Source: Comamonadaceae bacterium OTU4NAUVB1 (GTDB taxonomy: Bacteria > Pseudomonadota > Gammaproteobacteria > Burkholderiales > Burkholderiaceae_C). Taken from it: a stretch of DNA of 64,000 bases. How positions within the stretch are numbered: the stretch's first letter is position 1; the number at the start of each line of letters is the position of its first letter. Of this stretch, positions 8,672-17,224 are shown one piece after another. The notes under the pieces were generated by a model. The model was not told the DNA's origin. It did not search any database and saw nothing but the letters and a program-made list of their open reading frames with translations. A program made the position numbers and the translations under genes. The stretch spans positions 248,001 to 312,000 of the forward strand of contig CP099603.1 of assembly GCA_024372625.1 (NCBI GenBank), read 5' to 3'.

Positions 8672-9664
8672 CTAGCGGTGGTTCCTGAGCGTCGCCGAGG
8701 GCGTTTCCCCGAAGGCCTTGGCGTAGCGCTGGGCGAACATGCCGTGGTGCGGGAAGCCCCAGCGGTAGGCGACGGCGGCGACGGTGGTGCCGGGAACGCC
8801 CTGCATCAGTTCGCTGCGCGCGCCGTCCAGGCGCAGGCGCCGCAGGTACTCCATCGGCGTGGTGTCGCGGAACCGGCGGAACGCCAGCTGCAGCGAACGC
8901 GCGCTGGTCTGCGAGGCTAGCGCGATGTCCTCCAGCCGCAGCGGCTGCAGCAGGTGGGCGTGCATGAATTCGATGGCGCGCCGCACGTGCCGGGGCGCCG
9001 GCACGATCGCGCGGCGCCCCAGCTGCGCGGAGTGGCTGTGGGGCATGGCCTCGATGAAGGTCCAGAGCACGGACTCGCGCAGGTTGGCCATCGCCATGGG
9101 CGCGGACAGCAGCGGGGCGTCGCCGCGCGTGCCGTCGATGATGGCCTGGCTCAGCGCCAGGATCAGGCCGCAGGCGCCGTGGTCCATCCGGACATGCGGG
9201 GCGAACTGCAGCCGGTGGTGGACGGGCCGCTCCGTGAGCGTGGCGAGGCGTTCGTGCATCACCTCGGTGCTCAGCGTGATGCGCTGCCACACGCTGCGCG
9301 AGGAGAACGTGGCCGCGTCGATGGCGCGCGAATCCATCATCAGGCCGCCGTTGGCGCGGGAGGTCGTCGGCTCGCCGCCGCCCGAGGCGACCGACATCGA
9401 GCCGGCGAGCGGCATGGACATGCCGTAGCCGTCGAACGGCTCGTCCAGGATCAGCTGGATGCCCGAGCGCGAGGTGGACGTGGAGAAGCCCAGGCCGCCG
9501 CAATGCACGGCGTGGGTCTCGAAGTCGACCGGATCGCGGCCGCGCGCCGCCACCCGCAGGGGCACGTAGATGCGGGAGAGGAAGGCCTGGGCCTGCTCCC
9601 CGTCGTTGCATTGCAGCGACAGGCGCTGCGCGGAGGGACTCGACATGGCTGAATTCTTGCTCAT
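8672..9664 (-). CDS. AraC family transcriptional regulator
   Basis: A 330-residue regulator. The C-terminal DNA-binding domain holds both HTH motifs: LEDIALASQTSARSLQLAFR, and VAAVAYRWGFPHHGMFAQRY, with the family ending FGETPSATLR. The N-terminal 200 residues look like the AraC-binding-like sensing domain found in regulators of aromatic-acid or amine catabolism. Two possible starts (ATG at 9664 or 9646) are close together and neither has a well-spaced Shine-Dalgarno sequence; I list the longer. It lies 40 bp downstream of the amidotransferase gene on the same strand, so it could be co-transcribed with it. Its targets are unknown. Confidence 0.88.
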   Translation of the reverse strand: MSKNSAMSSPSAQRLSLQCNDGEQAQAFLSRIYVPLRVAARGRDPVDFETHAVHCGGLGFSTSTSRSGIQLILDEPFDGYGMSMPLAGSMSVASGGGEPTTSRANGGLMMDSRAIDAATFSSRSVWQRITLSTEVMHERLATLTERPVHHRLQFAPHVRMDHGACGLILALSQAIIDGTRGDAPLLSAPMAMANLRESVLWTFIEAMPHSHSAQLGRRAIVPAPRHVRRAIEFMHAHLLQPLRLEDIALASQTSARSLQLAFRRFRDTTPMEYLRRLRLDGARSELMQGVPGTTVAAVAYRWGFPHHGMFAQRYAKAFGETPSATLRNHR

Positions 9665-9704
9665 CCTTTCAACCGCGCGCGGATGCCCCTGCGCGCGGCG
9701 GTGG

Positions 9705-11666
9705 TCATGCGTGCGCATCGAACCAGGCCTGGAACATCAGCACGCACCACAGCGGGTGCTGCCGGTCCGTCCCCCCGGCGAGGTGTTCGCGCCACGTGCG
9801 GCGCACGACCACCGGGTCGAAGAAGCCGTCGGCACGCAGGCGCCCCTCGTCCAGCAGCGCCTCCGCCCAGTCGCGCAGCGGCCCGCGCAGCCACGCGCCG
9901 ACGGGCAGGACCGGGCCCGGCCCGGCAGGCCCGACCAGTGCGCGCGGGACGTGCCTGGCCAGCATCTCCCGCACGATCCAACGCGGCGTCGTGGCCGCGC
10001 CGCCGCGCCGCAGCTTCAGCGCGAGCGGCAAGCGCCAGGCGAATTCGACCAGCCGGTGATCCAGGAAGGGCGCGCGCGCCTCCAGGCCGACGCCCATGGC
10101 CGCGCGGTCGGACCGGGCGAGGAGGCCGTCGGGCAGGCAGGTGAGGCTGTCCAGCACCATCATCCGTTCGACCTCGTCCAGGCCCGCCAGCGTCGGTCGC
10201 AGGCCGGTCAGGAACGAGGCGCGCTCCCGGCTGCCGAGCACCACGCCGGCCGGATCGCTCCAGCGCGACATCAGCCGCAGGTGCAGGTCCGTCGCCGAGG
10301 ACGACCCCAGCACGCGCGCGCCGCGCTGCACCCGCTCGCCCAGGTCGGGCCAGCCGCGCAGCACCGGCACGCGGGCCGCCAGCCGGTCGATGTGATGGGG
10401 CGCGACCTGCTGCATCAGCCGCGCCGTCGCGCGCCGCGCGGGCACCGGCATGGCCGACAGCCGGTGCCAGAGGCGTGGCGTCGTCCGGTAGCGGTCGTGG
10501 CCGCCGAAGAGTTCGTTGCCCGCGTCGCCCGACAGCGACACCGCCACGTCGCGCCGCGCCAGCTGACTGACCAGACAGGCCGGGATCTGCGCCGGGTCCG
10601 CGAGCGGTTCGCAGTACCGGCGCGGCAGCAGGGCGACGGCGTCGATCGCCTCGCGGGCCGACACGCGCAGCGCCGTGTGGTCGGTGCCCAGGTGCCGGGC
10701 GACCGCGACGGCGCCGGTCGATGCGTCGCCAGGCGCTTCCTCCAGGCCGACGCTGAAGGTCTTCACGCGCCGCGTGCTGCGGGCCTGCATCAGGGCGACC
10801 ACGGCCGACGAGTCGACCCCGCCCGAGAGGAACGCGCCCGGCGGCGCGTCGGCGGTCATCTGCTCGCGCACGGCGCGTCCGGCCAGCGCCTCCAGCCGCT
10901 CGACGGCCTCGGCGGCACCGCCCGTGAAGCGATCGGCCGCGCCCGCCTCGGCCACTCGAGCGAGCGACCAGTACGCCTCGATCGCCGGCGTCGCGTTCGC
11001 GGCGCCCAGGGTCAGCACATGGCCCGGCAGCAGCTTGTGGACGCCGCGGAAGATGGTCTGGTCGCCGCCGACGTGGCCGTGGCGCATGAACGCGCAGAGC
11101 GAATCGCGATCGATCTCGCGCGGGAAGCCCCGGCAGGCGGTGAAGCCGCTGAGTTCCGAGGCGAAGAGGAAGGCCGCCGCGTCCCCCGTGCCCACGGTGC
11201 CGTAGTGCAGCGGCTTCTCGCCGAAACGGTCGCGCGCCAGCGTGAGCACGCGCAGCTTGCGGTCCCAGAGGGCGAAGGCGAACATGCCCACCGCGCGCCG
11301 CAGCGTCTCCGTCACGCCCCACGCACCCAGGCAGCCGAGCAGGGTCTCGGCGTCCGAGCGGCCGCGCCACGCGATCTCGCAGGCCGCCAGGTCCGGCGCC
11401 TCGCGCAGTTCGAGGTGGTTGTGGATGCGCCCGTCGAGGCTCAGCACGTAGCGCCCACCGGCGGAGCGCATCGGTTGCGCGCCGGCGTCCGAGGCCTCGA
11501 CGACGGCCAGGCGCCGGTGGCCGATGGCGATCGCCGCGTCGGGGTCCTCCCAGGCGCCCTGGGCGTCGGGGCCACGATGCGAGACCGCGTGCGTCATGCG
11601 CATCAGCTGGGCGACCCGCTCGGCGGCGGGGTGGCGGCCGCCCCAGATGCCAGCCAGCGCGCACAC
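9705..11666 (-). CDS. asnB: Asparagine synthetase B-like glutamine amidotransferase (divergent)
   Basis: A 653-residue two-domain enzyme. Met-Cys at the start gives the glutaminase nucleophile Cys2 after Met removal, and SHRGPDAQG and DRFGEKPLHY confirm the class-II amidotransferase half. The synthetase half has the ATP pyrophosphatase loop SGGVDSS (281-287) and the late motif LEARAPFLDHRLVEF. Several usually fixed residues differ: the oxyanion-hole NGEIYN is DGRIHN (79-84), and the usual GDGGDELFGGY is GDAGNELFGGH (380-390). It may amidate something other than aspartate, such as a sugar acid or peptide, or be weak with glutamine. It lies near polysaccharide genes, where AsnB-like enzymes are common. 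Confidence 0.85.
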   Translation of the reverse strand: MCALAGIWGGRHPAAERVAQLMRMTHAVSHRGPDAQGAWEDPDAAIAIGHRRLAVVEASDAGAQPMRSAGGRYVLSLDGRIHNHLELREAPDLAACEIAWRGRSDAETLLGCLGAWGVTETLRRAVGMFAFALWDRKLRVLTLARDRFGEKPLHYGTVGTGDAAAFLFASELSGFTACRGFPREIDRDSLCAFMRHGHVGGDQTIFRGVHKLLPGHVLTLGAANATPAIEAYWSLARVAEAGAADRFTGGAAEAVERLEALAGRAVREQMTADAPPGAFLSGGVDSSAVVALMQARSTRRVKTFSVGLEEAPGDASTGAVAVARHLGTDHTALRVSAREAIDAVALLPRRYCEPLADPAQIPACLVSQLARRDVAVSLSGDAGNELFGGHDRYRTTPRLWHRLSAMPVPARRATARLMQQVAPHHIDRLAARVPVLRGWPDLGERVQRGARVLGSSSATDLHLRLMSRWSDPAGVVLGSRERASFLTGLRPTLAGLDEVERMMVLDSLTCLPDGLLARSDRAAMGVGLEARAPFLDHRLVEFAWRLPLALKLRRGGAATTPRWIVREMLARHVPRALVGPAGPGPVLPVGAWLRGPLRDWAEALLDEGRLRADGFFDPVVVRRTWREHLAGGTDRQHPLWCVLMFQAWFDAHA

Positions 11667-12072
11667 GGTCAGGCGTCCACGGGGACGTCCGACGCGAACC
11701 GGCTGGCGCAGCGGCGCGCGGCCGGGCGCACCGGCCGGTCATGGGGGCTGGCGCGGCGGCGGGTGCGGCGGGAGGGGCAGGGGAGGCGGGCTGGGATCAA
11801 GGCGTGCGCGGGGACCGGGCGGACCGATCGATGCTAGGGGATCGATCCGCGTGGCGGACCGCGAAAGGCGGGTGGCCGGACGTGCCTTCGTCGTCGATGC
11901 GAAACATCCATCGCGATAACGCAAGAAGTTGCGCCCGCCGCCGGTCGCCGCGCCCGAACTGGCCGACATTCCTGCTGCGCGGGGCCGACCGGTCCGCCCC
12001 GCGCGCCGTTCCCGACGTCCACCCGCCCGTTCGCCCGCTCCCTGCTTCCTGCTCCCTGCTCCCCGTTGCACG
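11667..12072. other. Intergenic region upstream of two divergent genes, with inverted repeats
   Basis: 406 bp without a gene. It should hold the promoters for the amidotransferase (minus) and the cNMP-binding gene (plus). Two inverted repeats stand out: GATCGAT (11826-11832) with ATCGATC (11841-11847) around an 8-bp spacer, and CGCAA-gaag-TTGCG (11920-11933). No convincing -35/-10 pair was found. Confidence 0.5.
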
Positions 12073-12510
12073 ATGCCCGTCACCCTGTCCGACTGCCGGC
12101 CGAACCGGTTCCTCGCGGCCCTCGATCCGGTGGACCTCGCGCGCTGGCTGCCCTGGCTCGACGCGCTGGAGGTGCCGGCCGGCGCGGTGCTGGTGGAGGC
12201 CCACGCGCGGCAGTCGCACGTGTTCTTTCCGATCACGGCGGTGATCGCGCTGGCGCGCGTCATGCCCGGGGGCGCGGCCGTCGAGGTCGCCGTGGCGGGC
12301 CGCGAAGGCTTCGTCGGCCTGCCGATCGTGCTGGGCGGGGAGTCGGCCCCCGACCGGGCGACGGTGCGGCTTCCCGGCCGCCTGCTGCGGCTGCCCGCGC
12401 GCTGCGTGGAGGCCGAGATGGCGCACGTCACCGGCGTGCGGCGGCAGCTGCTGCGCTTCGCCTCGGGGCTGCTGGGCGAGGCGCAGCACACGGCCACCTG
12501 CGCGACCTGA
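12073..12510 (+). CDS. Crp/Fnr-type cyclic-nucleotide-binding domain protein without HTH
   Basis: A 145-residue protein that matches the sensor half of a Crp/Fnr regulator. LEVPAGAVLVEAHARQSHVFFPITAVIAL and GREGFVGLPIVLGG form the beta-roll, and LRRQ-type helix residues follow. Relatives are about 220-240 residues and continue from ...QTAACNRLH into a winged helix. Here the frame stops right after LLGEAQHTATCAT, so the dimerisation-helix end and the DNA-binding domain are missing. Only 130 bp remain before the next gene, and no other frame there encodes an HTH, so this is a deletion or a stand-alone sensor and not a simple frameshift. It may act as a small ligand-binding partner for the adjoining GGDEF-EAL protein, or be a decaying gene. 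Confidence 0.7.
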   Translation: MPVTLSDCRPNRFLAALDPVDLARWLPWLDALEVPAGAVLVEAHARQSHVFFPITAVIALARVMPGGAAVEVAVAGREGFVGLPIVLGGESAPDRATVRLPGRLLRLPARCVEAEMAHVTGVRRQLLRFASGLLGEAQHTATCAT

Positions 12511-12643
12511 CCGCCGCCCGGGGCCCTGCGGGACCGTGGGACAGGCGGCTTTCCGACGCCCCCGTCGAGCGCGACGCCGCCAGAATGCACGCCGAAAACG
12601 CCGTGCGCGCCGATGCGCATGCCTTCCGCCGGGAACCCAACGC

Positions 12644-14707
12644 TTGATCGATATCGACTACAACTCCTGGATCGTCGGCCTCTCGTTCGCGATCGCCAGC
12701 TTCGCTTCCTACGTGGCCCTGGACCTGGCCCAGCGGGTGCGCACCACCGACCGGTTCCTGGGCCGCGTCTGGTGGGGCGCCGGCTCCGCGGCCATGGGCA
12801 CGGGCATCTGGTCGATGCACTTCGTGGGCATGCAGGCCGCCGCGTTCCCGTTCGCGGTGGGGTTCGGCTACGCGCTCACCGCGCTGTCCTGGGTGGCGGC
12901 GGTGGCGGTCTCGGCCATCGCGCTCTACATCGCCAGCCGCTCGCGCCTGTCCCGGGGCCGCTGGGTGTTCGGCTCGCTGGCCATGGGCGCGGGCATCTGT
13001 TCCATGCACTACATCGGCATGGCCGCGATGGACATGGCGCCGGGCATCCGCTGGTCGGCCGGCTGGGTGGCGGCGTCGGCCGCCATCGCCGTGATCGCCT
13101 CGGCCGCGGCGCTCCAGATCTTCTTCGGGCTGCGCCGCCTGCGTGGTGCGGCCGCCCGCTGGGGCCAGCTGGCCGCGGCGCTGGTCATGGGCGCGGCGAT
13201 CTGCGGCATGCACTACACCGGCATGCTGGCCGCCGGCTTCGCCGAGAACGCCGTGTGCCGCAGCGTCGGCGAATTGCGCGGCGACAGCCTGGGCCTGCTG
13301 GTGGCGGGCGCCACGATCGTGCTGCTGGCCATCACCAGCTTCACTTCGGCGATCGACGCGCGCCTGCAGGACAAGGCGGCGGTGCTCGCCACGTCGCTGC
13401 AGGAGGCCAACACCGAGCTGCAGCAGCTCGCCTTCAAGGACGCGCTGACCGACCTGCCCAACCGGCTGCTGCTGGAGGACCGGCTGGGCGCGGCGGTCGA
13501 GCGCTGCACGCGCGACGGCAGTTCGCTGGCGGTGCTGTTCATCGACCTCGACGGCTTCAAGCCCGTCAACGACTCGTTCGGCCACGGCTTTGGCGACGGG
13601 GTGCTGCGCGAGATGGCGCGGCGCCTGGCCGCGCAGGTGCGCGCGACCGACACCGTGGCGCGCCTGGGCGGCGACGAGTTCGTGCTGCTGGTGGAAGGCG
13701 ACCCCGACACGCCGGTCGTCGTTCAGATCGCCCAGCGCATCATCGACGCGCTGGCCCAGAACGTCGTCTGGCAGGACTGCGAGGTCCGCCTCTCGTGCTC
13801 CGTGGGCATCGCGATGTACCCGGCCGACGGCCCGCGCGACAAGCTGCTGACCAACGCCGACGCCGCGATGTACGCGGCCAAGCGGACCGGCGGCGCCGCC
13901 TTCGCCTTCTTCGCGCCGCACATGAACGCCGGCGCGCGCGAGCAGGTCGAGCTGCGCAACGACCTGCGCGTGGCGATCGAGTCCGGCGGGCTCGAGCTGC
14001 ACTACCAGCCCAAGGTGTGCTCGCGCGACGGCACGGTGCGCGGCGTCGAGGCCCTCGCGCGCTGGCGCCACGCCGGGCGCGGCATGGTCGGCCCGGACGT
14101 CTTCATCCCGATCGCCGAGCGTTTCGGCCTCATCAACGCGCTGGGCTCGTGGGTGATCGAGGAGGCCTGCCGGCAGATCGTCGCGTGGCGCGCCCAGGGC
14201 CTGCCGATGCGCGTGGCGGTCAACCTGTCGGTGCACCAGCTGCGCCAGGCCGACCTGGCGCAGCGGCTGACGGACACGCTGCGCGCGCACGCCATCGACC
14301 CGTCGCTGCTGATGCTGGAGGTGACCGAGTCGGTGGCCATGGAGGACGCGGGCAGTCACCTGGCGCTGTTCGAGCAGTTCGGGCGGGCCGGCATCGCGCT
14401 GTCCATCGACGATTTCGGCACCGGCTATTCCAGCCTCTCCTACCTGCGCCGCCTGCCGATCAGCCAGGTCAAGATCGACCGCTCCTTCGTGCGCGACCTG
14501 GAGACCAGCGCGGACGCGCGCGTCATCGTCAAGGCCATCGTCAACCTCGCGCATGCGCTGAACCTCGGCGTCGTCGCCGAGGGCGTGGAGACCGCGGCGC
14601 AGCGCGACGTGCTCACCGCCATGGACTGCGACGAGCTGCAGGGCTACTTCTACGGCCGGCCGATGGCGCCGGCGGCCCTGGCGCAGTGGACCCGCGAGCG
14701 GGCCTGA
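12644..14707 (+). CDS. MHYT-GGDEF-EAL membrane protein (c-di-GMP cyclase/phosphodiesterase)
   Basis: A 687-residue protein with three domains. Residues 1-235 form a seven-helix MHYT sensor with its three signatures MHFVGM, MHYIGM and MHYTGM; this domain is thought to bind metal and sense a gas or redox state. Next comes a GGDEF domain with intact LGGDEFV, then an EAL domain with GVEALARWRH, NLSVHQL, DDFGTGYSSL and VAEGVET. Both catalytic domains look complete, so it could make and break c-di-GMP. I chose the TTG at 12644, because the frame above it does not look coding. It lies 2.5 kb upstream of the wecB-nfrB cluster, whose E. coli counterpart is c-di-GMP controlled. Confidence 0.9.
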   Translation: MIDIDYNSWIVGLSFAIASFASYVALDLAQRVRTTDRFLGRVWWGAGSAAMGTGIWSMHFVGMQAAAFPFAVGFGYALTALSWVAAVAVSAIALYIASRSRLSRGRWVFGSLAMGAGICSMHYIGMAAMDMAPGIRWSAGWVAASAAIAVIASAAALQIFFGLRRLRGAAARWGQLAAALVMGAAICGMHYTGMLAAGFAENAVCRSVGELRGDSLGLLVAGATIVLLAITSFTSAIDARLQDKAAVLATSLQEANTELQQLAFKDALTDLPNRLLLEDRLGAAVERCTRDGSSLAVLFIDLDGFKPVNDSFGHGFGDGVLREMARRLAAQVRATDTVARLGGDEFVLLVEGDPDTPVVVQIAQRIIDALAQNVVWQDCEVRLSCSVGIAMYPADGPRDKLLTNADAAMYAAKRTGGAAFAFFAPHMNAGAREQVELRNDLRVAIESGGLELHYQPKVCSRDGTVRGVEALARWRHAGRGMVGPDVFIPIAERFGLINALGSWVIEEACRQIVAWRAQGLPMRVAVNLSVHQLRQADLAQRLTDTLRAHAIDPSLLMLEVTESVAMEDAGSHLALFEQFGRAGIALSIDDFGTGYSSLSYLRRLPISQVKIDRSFVRDLETSADARVIVKAIVNLAHALNLGVVAEGVETAAQRDVLTAMDCDELQGYFYGRPMAPAALAQWTRERA

Positions 14708-14735
14708 GCCGGCCCGGCGGAAGGGCCGGACCGCG

Positions 14736-16547
14736 TCACGGCTGCCAGAGCGAACGCTTGCCCGGATCGAGCCGGCGGTCGATGAAATGGGCCGCGCTGA
14801 TGAAGGCCAGGTGGGTCAGGGCCTGCGGGAAGTTGCCGAGCTGCAGGCCGCGCGGATCGAGTTCCTCGGCGAACAGCCCGAGCGCGCTGCCGTAGCGGAT
14901 GCCTTTCTCCAGCTGCAGCTGCGCCGCGTCCAGGCGACCGGCCCGCGCCAGGCACTCCGCGTACCAGAAGGTGCAGGTGGTGAAGGCGCCTTCCTCGCCC
15001 TCGAGCCCGTCGTCGTTGCGGTAGCGGTAGACCAGTCCGTCGTCGCACAGGGTCTCGCCGATGGCATCGAGCGTGCGCAGCCACACCGGGTCGGTGGCGG
15101 AGACGAAGCGCACCAGCGGCATCAGCAGCAGCGAGCCGTCGAGCGCGGTGCCGCCGCGTTCCTGCACGAAGTGGCCGTGTTCCGGATGGCGGAAGTTGTC
15201 CCACACGTCCGCCATGATGCGGTCGCGGCAGGCCGCCCAGTCGGCGATGGGCGCGGGCAGGGAGCGCTGCGTCGCCAGGCGGATGGCCCGGTCCAGCGCG
15301 ACCCAGCACATCACCCGTGAATGCAGGAAGTGACGGGGCTCCGAGCGCACCTCCCAGATGCCCGCGTCCGCGTCCTGCCAGTGCGCCATGACGTGCGCGA
15401 TCAGGTCGCGCACGTGCGACCAGCCCTGGTGGCTGATGGCGCGACCGTACTTGTTGGACAGGTACACGCTGTCCATCAGCTCGCCGAAGATGTCGAGCTG
15501 GTTCTGGCCGTGCGCGGCGTTGCCGATGCGCACCGGCCGGCTGTCCGCGTAGCCCGCCAGGTGCGACAGTTCCTCCTCGTCGGGCATCCGCGAGCCGTCG
15601 AGCGCGTACATGATCCGCAGCGGCGTGGCGTCGCAGGCCTCGTTGATGCGCTCGCTGGCCCAGAGGTGGAACTTCTCGGCCTCTTCCACGAAGCCCAGGC
15701 GCATGAAGGCGTAGACGGTGAAGGAGGCGTCGCGGATCCATGCCGCGCGGTAGTCCCAGTTGCGGCCGGCGCCCGGCGCCTCCGGCAGCGAGAAGGTCGC
15801 CGCCGCGGCGATGGAGCCATGGCGCGCCGACGTCAGCAGCTTAAGCGCCAGCGCCGAGCGCAGGACCTGCTCGCGCCAGCGCCCCCGGTAGTGGCTGTGG
15901 CCCAGCCAGTGGCGCCAGGCGTCCACCGTGGCCGCGATGTTCGACGCGATCGCCGCGTCGTCCGGCCGCGCCAGATGGTCCTCGCCGAGCACGAACCACG
16001 CCTGCTCGCCGGCGTGGAGGCGGAACCGCGCCGTCGCGGCGCCGACGGCGCTGACCAGCGGGACCGACGCGTGCAGGCGCATCGCCAGGTTGCGCCCGAC
16101 GAAGCGCACGCCGCCGGTGGCGCCCTCGACCGCGGGCGATTCGCGCGCGTAGTCGAAGCGCGGCGCGCAGTCGACCGCGAAGTCGACGGTGCCGCGCGTG
16201 ACCTCGATGCGGCGGATGATGCCGCGCGCGTTCAGCCGGAAGTGGTCGCGCAGGTCGGGGTGCGGCATCAGGTCGATCACCTCGGCACTGCCTTCCTGCG
16301 CCATCCAGCGCGTCATCAGCACGTTGGTCTCGGGCAGGTAGAGCTGCAGCAGGCGCGGCGCCGACAGGGCCGGCACGATGGAGAAGGCGCCACCCTCGCC
16401 CGGCGCCAGGAGGTCGGCGAAGATGGACGGGCTGTCGAGCGACGGCCAGCACAGGTAGTCCAGCGTGGCGTCGCCGGCGACGAGCGCGACCGTCTCCATG
16501 TCGCCGATGATGCCGTGGTCGCCGATGGCGCGAAGCGGCTCAACCAT
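14736..16547 (-). CDS. Glycoside hydrolase family 15 (glucoamylase/trehalase-like)
   Basis: A 603-residue cytoplasmic enzyme. The N-terminal beta-sandwich (IGDHGIIGDMETVALVAGDATLDYLCWP) and the alpha/alpha barrel with GRNWDYRAAWIRDASFTVYAF (the WIRD motif that positions the sugar) and EEGAFTTCTFWYAECLA (carrying the likely catalytic base) are typical of bacterial GH15 proteins. Members of this branch hydrolyse alpha-glucosides such as trehalose or maltooligosaccharides. The frame is open up to 16862, but those residues include repeat-encoded MQCNAMQCN and do not look like protein, so I start at ATG 16547. It is convergent with the MHYT gene and divergent from wecB. Confidence 0.88.
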   Translation of the reverse strand: MVEPLRAIGDHGIIGDMETVALVAGDATLDYLCWPSLDSPSIFADLLAPGEGGAFSIVPALSAPRLLQLYLPETNVLMTRWMAQEGSAEVIDLMPHPDLRDHFRLNARGIIRRIEVTRGTVDFAVDCAPRFDYARESPAVEGATGGVRFVGRNLAMRLHASVPLVSAVGAATARFRLHAGEQAWFVLGEDHLARPDDAAIASNIAATVDAWRHWLGHSHYRGRWREQVLRSALALKLLTSARHGSIAAAATFSLPEAPGAGRNWDYRAAWIRDASFTVYAFMRLGFVEEAEKFHLWASERINEACDATPLRIMYALDGSRMPDEEELSHLAGYADSRPVRIGNAAHGQNQLDIFGELMDSVYLSNKYGRAISHQGWSHVRDLIAHVMAHWQDADAGIWEVRSEPRHFLHSRVMCWVALDRAIRLATQRSLPAPIADWAACRDRIMADVWDNFRHPEHGHFVQERGGTALDGSLLLMPLVRFVSATDPVWLRTLDAIGETLCDDGLVYRYRNDDGLEGEEGAFTTCTFWYAECLARAGRLDAAQLQLEKGIRYGSALGLFAEELDPRGLQLGNFPQALTHLAFISAAHFIDRRLDPGKRSLWQP

Positions 16548-17224
16548 CGAGGGGCCCACCCGGAAATGCACGCACGGTCGCCATAGAAATCCCTGTTCCT
16601 TGAAATTCGAGGACCGCAGTAGACCGCACGCCCCATGGCCTTGGGCGGCCGGTGACATTGCGCCGGGCGAGCCGGCGGACCTCGGGCCGGCGCGCCCGGA
16701 CCGCGTCGCGGCCCCGCGCGAAGGCTGCCCGAGCGCGCTCGACATCCTCTCGATGGAGGATGACCGCCGGTGCGCGTGCGCCTTAAATTGCGATTCCCGT
16801 GGACACCCTCCGATCCACGCCGTCGACCACTCCGAATTGCATTGCATTGCATTGCATTGCATTGTTGAAACGGTCGCGTCGCCCCGCCGTGCAATTGGAT
16901 TCGCGGTGAACAGGGCTGCCTGCCTGCGGCCATTGTCCGACCTCCACTCGATTGCAATGCAGCGATGGCGATCCGCCTGATGCCGAATTGCTGTTCAACG
17001 CCAATTGATTCCATTGCTCGTCGATGCGATCGGACCGGGCTTGAAGCACCGCTTCCGATGGAATGCGGGATGGCCTGGAAGGCCTGTTAGACGGCCCTGA
17101 TGCACCGTCGACGTGACGTCGCAATCAAGTTGAAAAACAAAAAGTTACCCAGCAATTAGCGGACAAAAGTTAATTCGTTAGTATTACATTCCTTTTGTCA
17201 TTACCACGACGAGAGGAGTCCGCA
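16548..17224. other. Long AT-rich intergenic region with ATTGC repeats, upstream of wecB
   Basis: 677 bp without a gene and clearly less GC-rich than its surroundings. It contains (ATTGC)5 at 16836-16860, further ATTGC copies at 16787, 16951, 16987 and 17013, two CAATTG hexamers, and an inverted repeat ATCCTC-6-GAGGAT (16744-16761). The last 100 bp (17120-17220) is the most AT-rich stretch in the window and presumably holds the promoter and leader of the polysaccharide cluster. A -10-like TAGTAT is at 17179-17184. No protein frame was found. Confidence 0.7.
16836..16860. repeat. (ATTGC)5 tandem repeat
   Basis: Five perfect ATTGC units are followed by ATTGT. A 5-bp unit tract can change length by slippage. 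It lies outside coding sequence, 365 bp upstream of wecB and 290 bp upstream of the GH15 start. Confidence 0.9.

Noticed and set aside
12511..12643. Frameshifted HTH of the cNMP-binding protein
   Set aside because: All frames in this 133-bp gap were read and none gives a helix-turn-helix; the space is also too short for one.
16836..16860. Possible CRISPR or phage attachment repeat
   Set aside because: The unit is only 5 bp, with no spacers, no cas genes and no integrase nearby; it is a simple tandem repeat.
16548..16862. N-terminal extension of the GH15 gene to 16862
   Set aside because: The added residues include repeat-encoded MQCNAMQCN and no similarity to GH15 N-termini; the family fold starts at MVEPLRAIGDHG.
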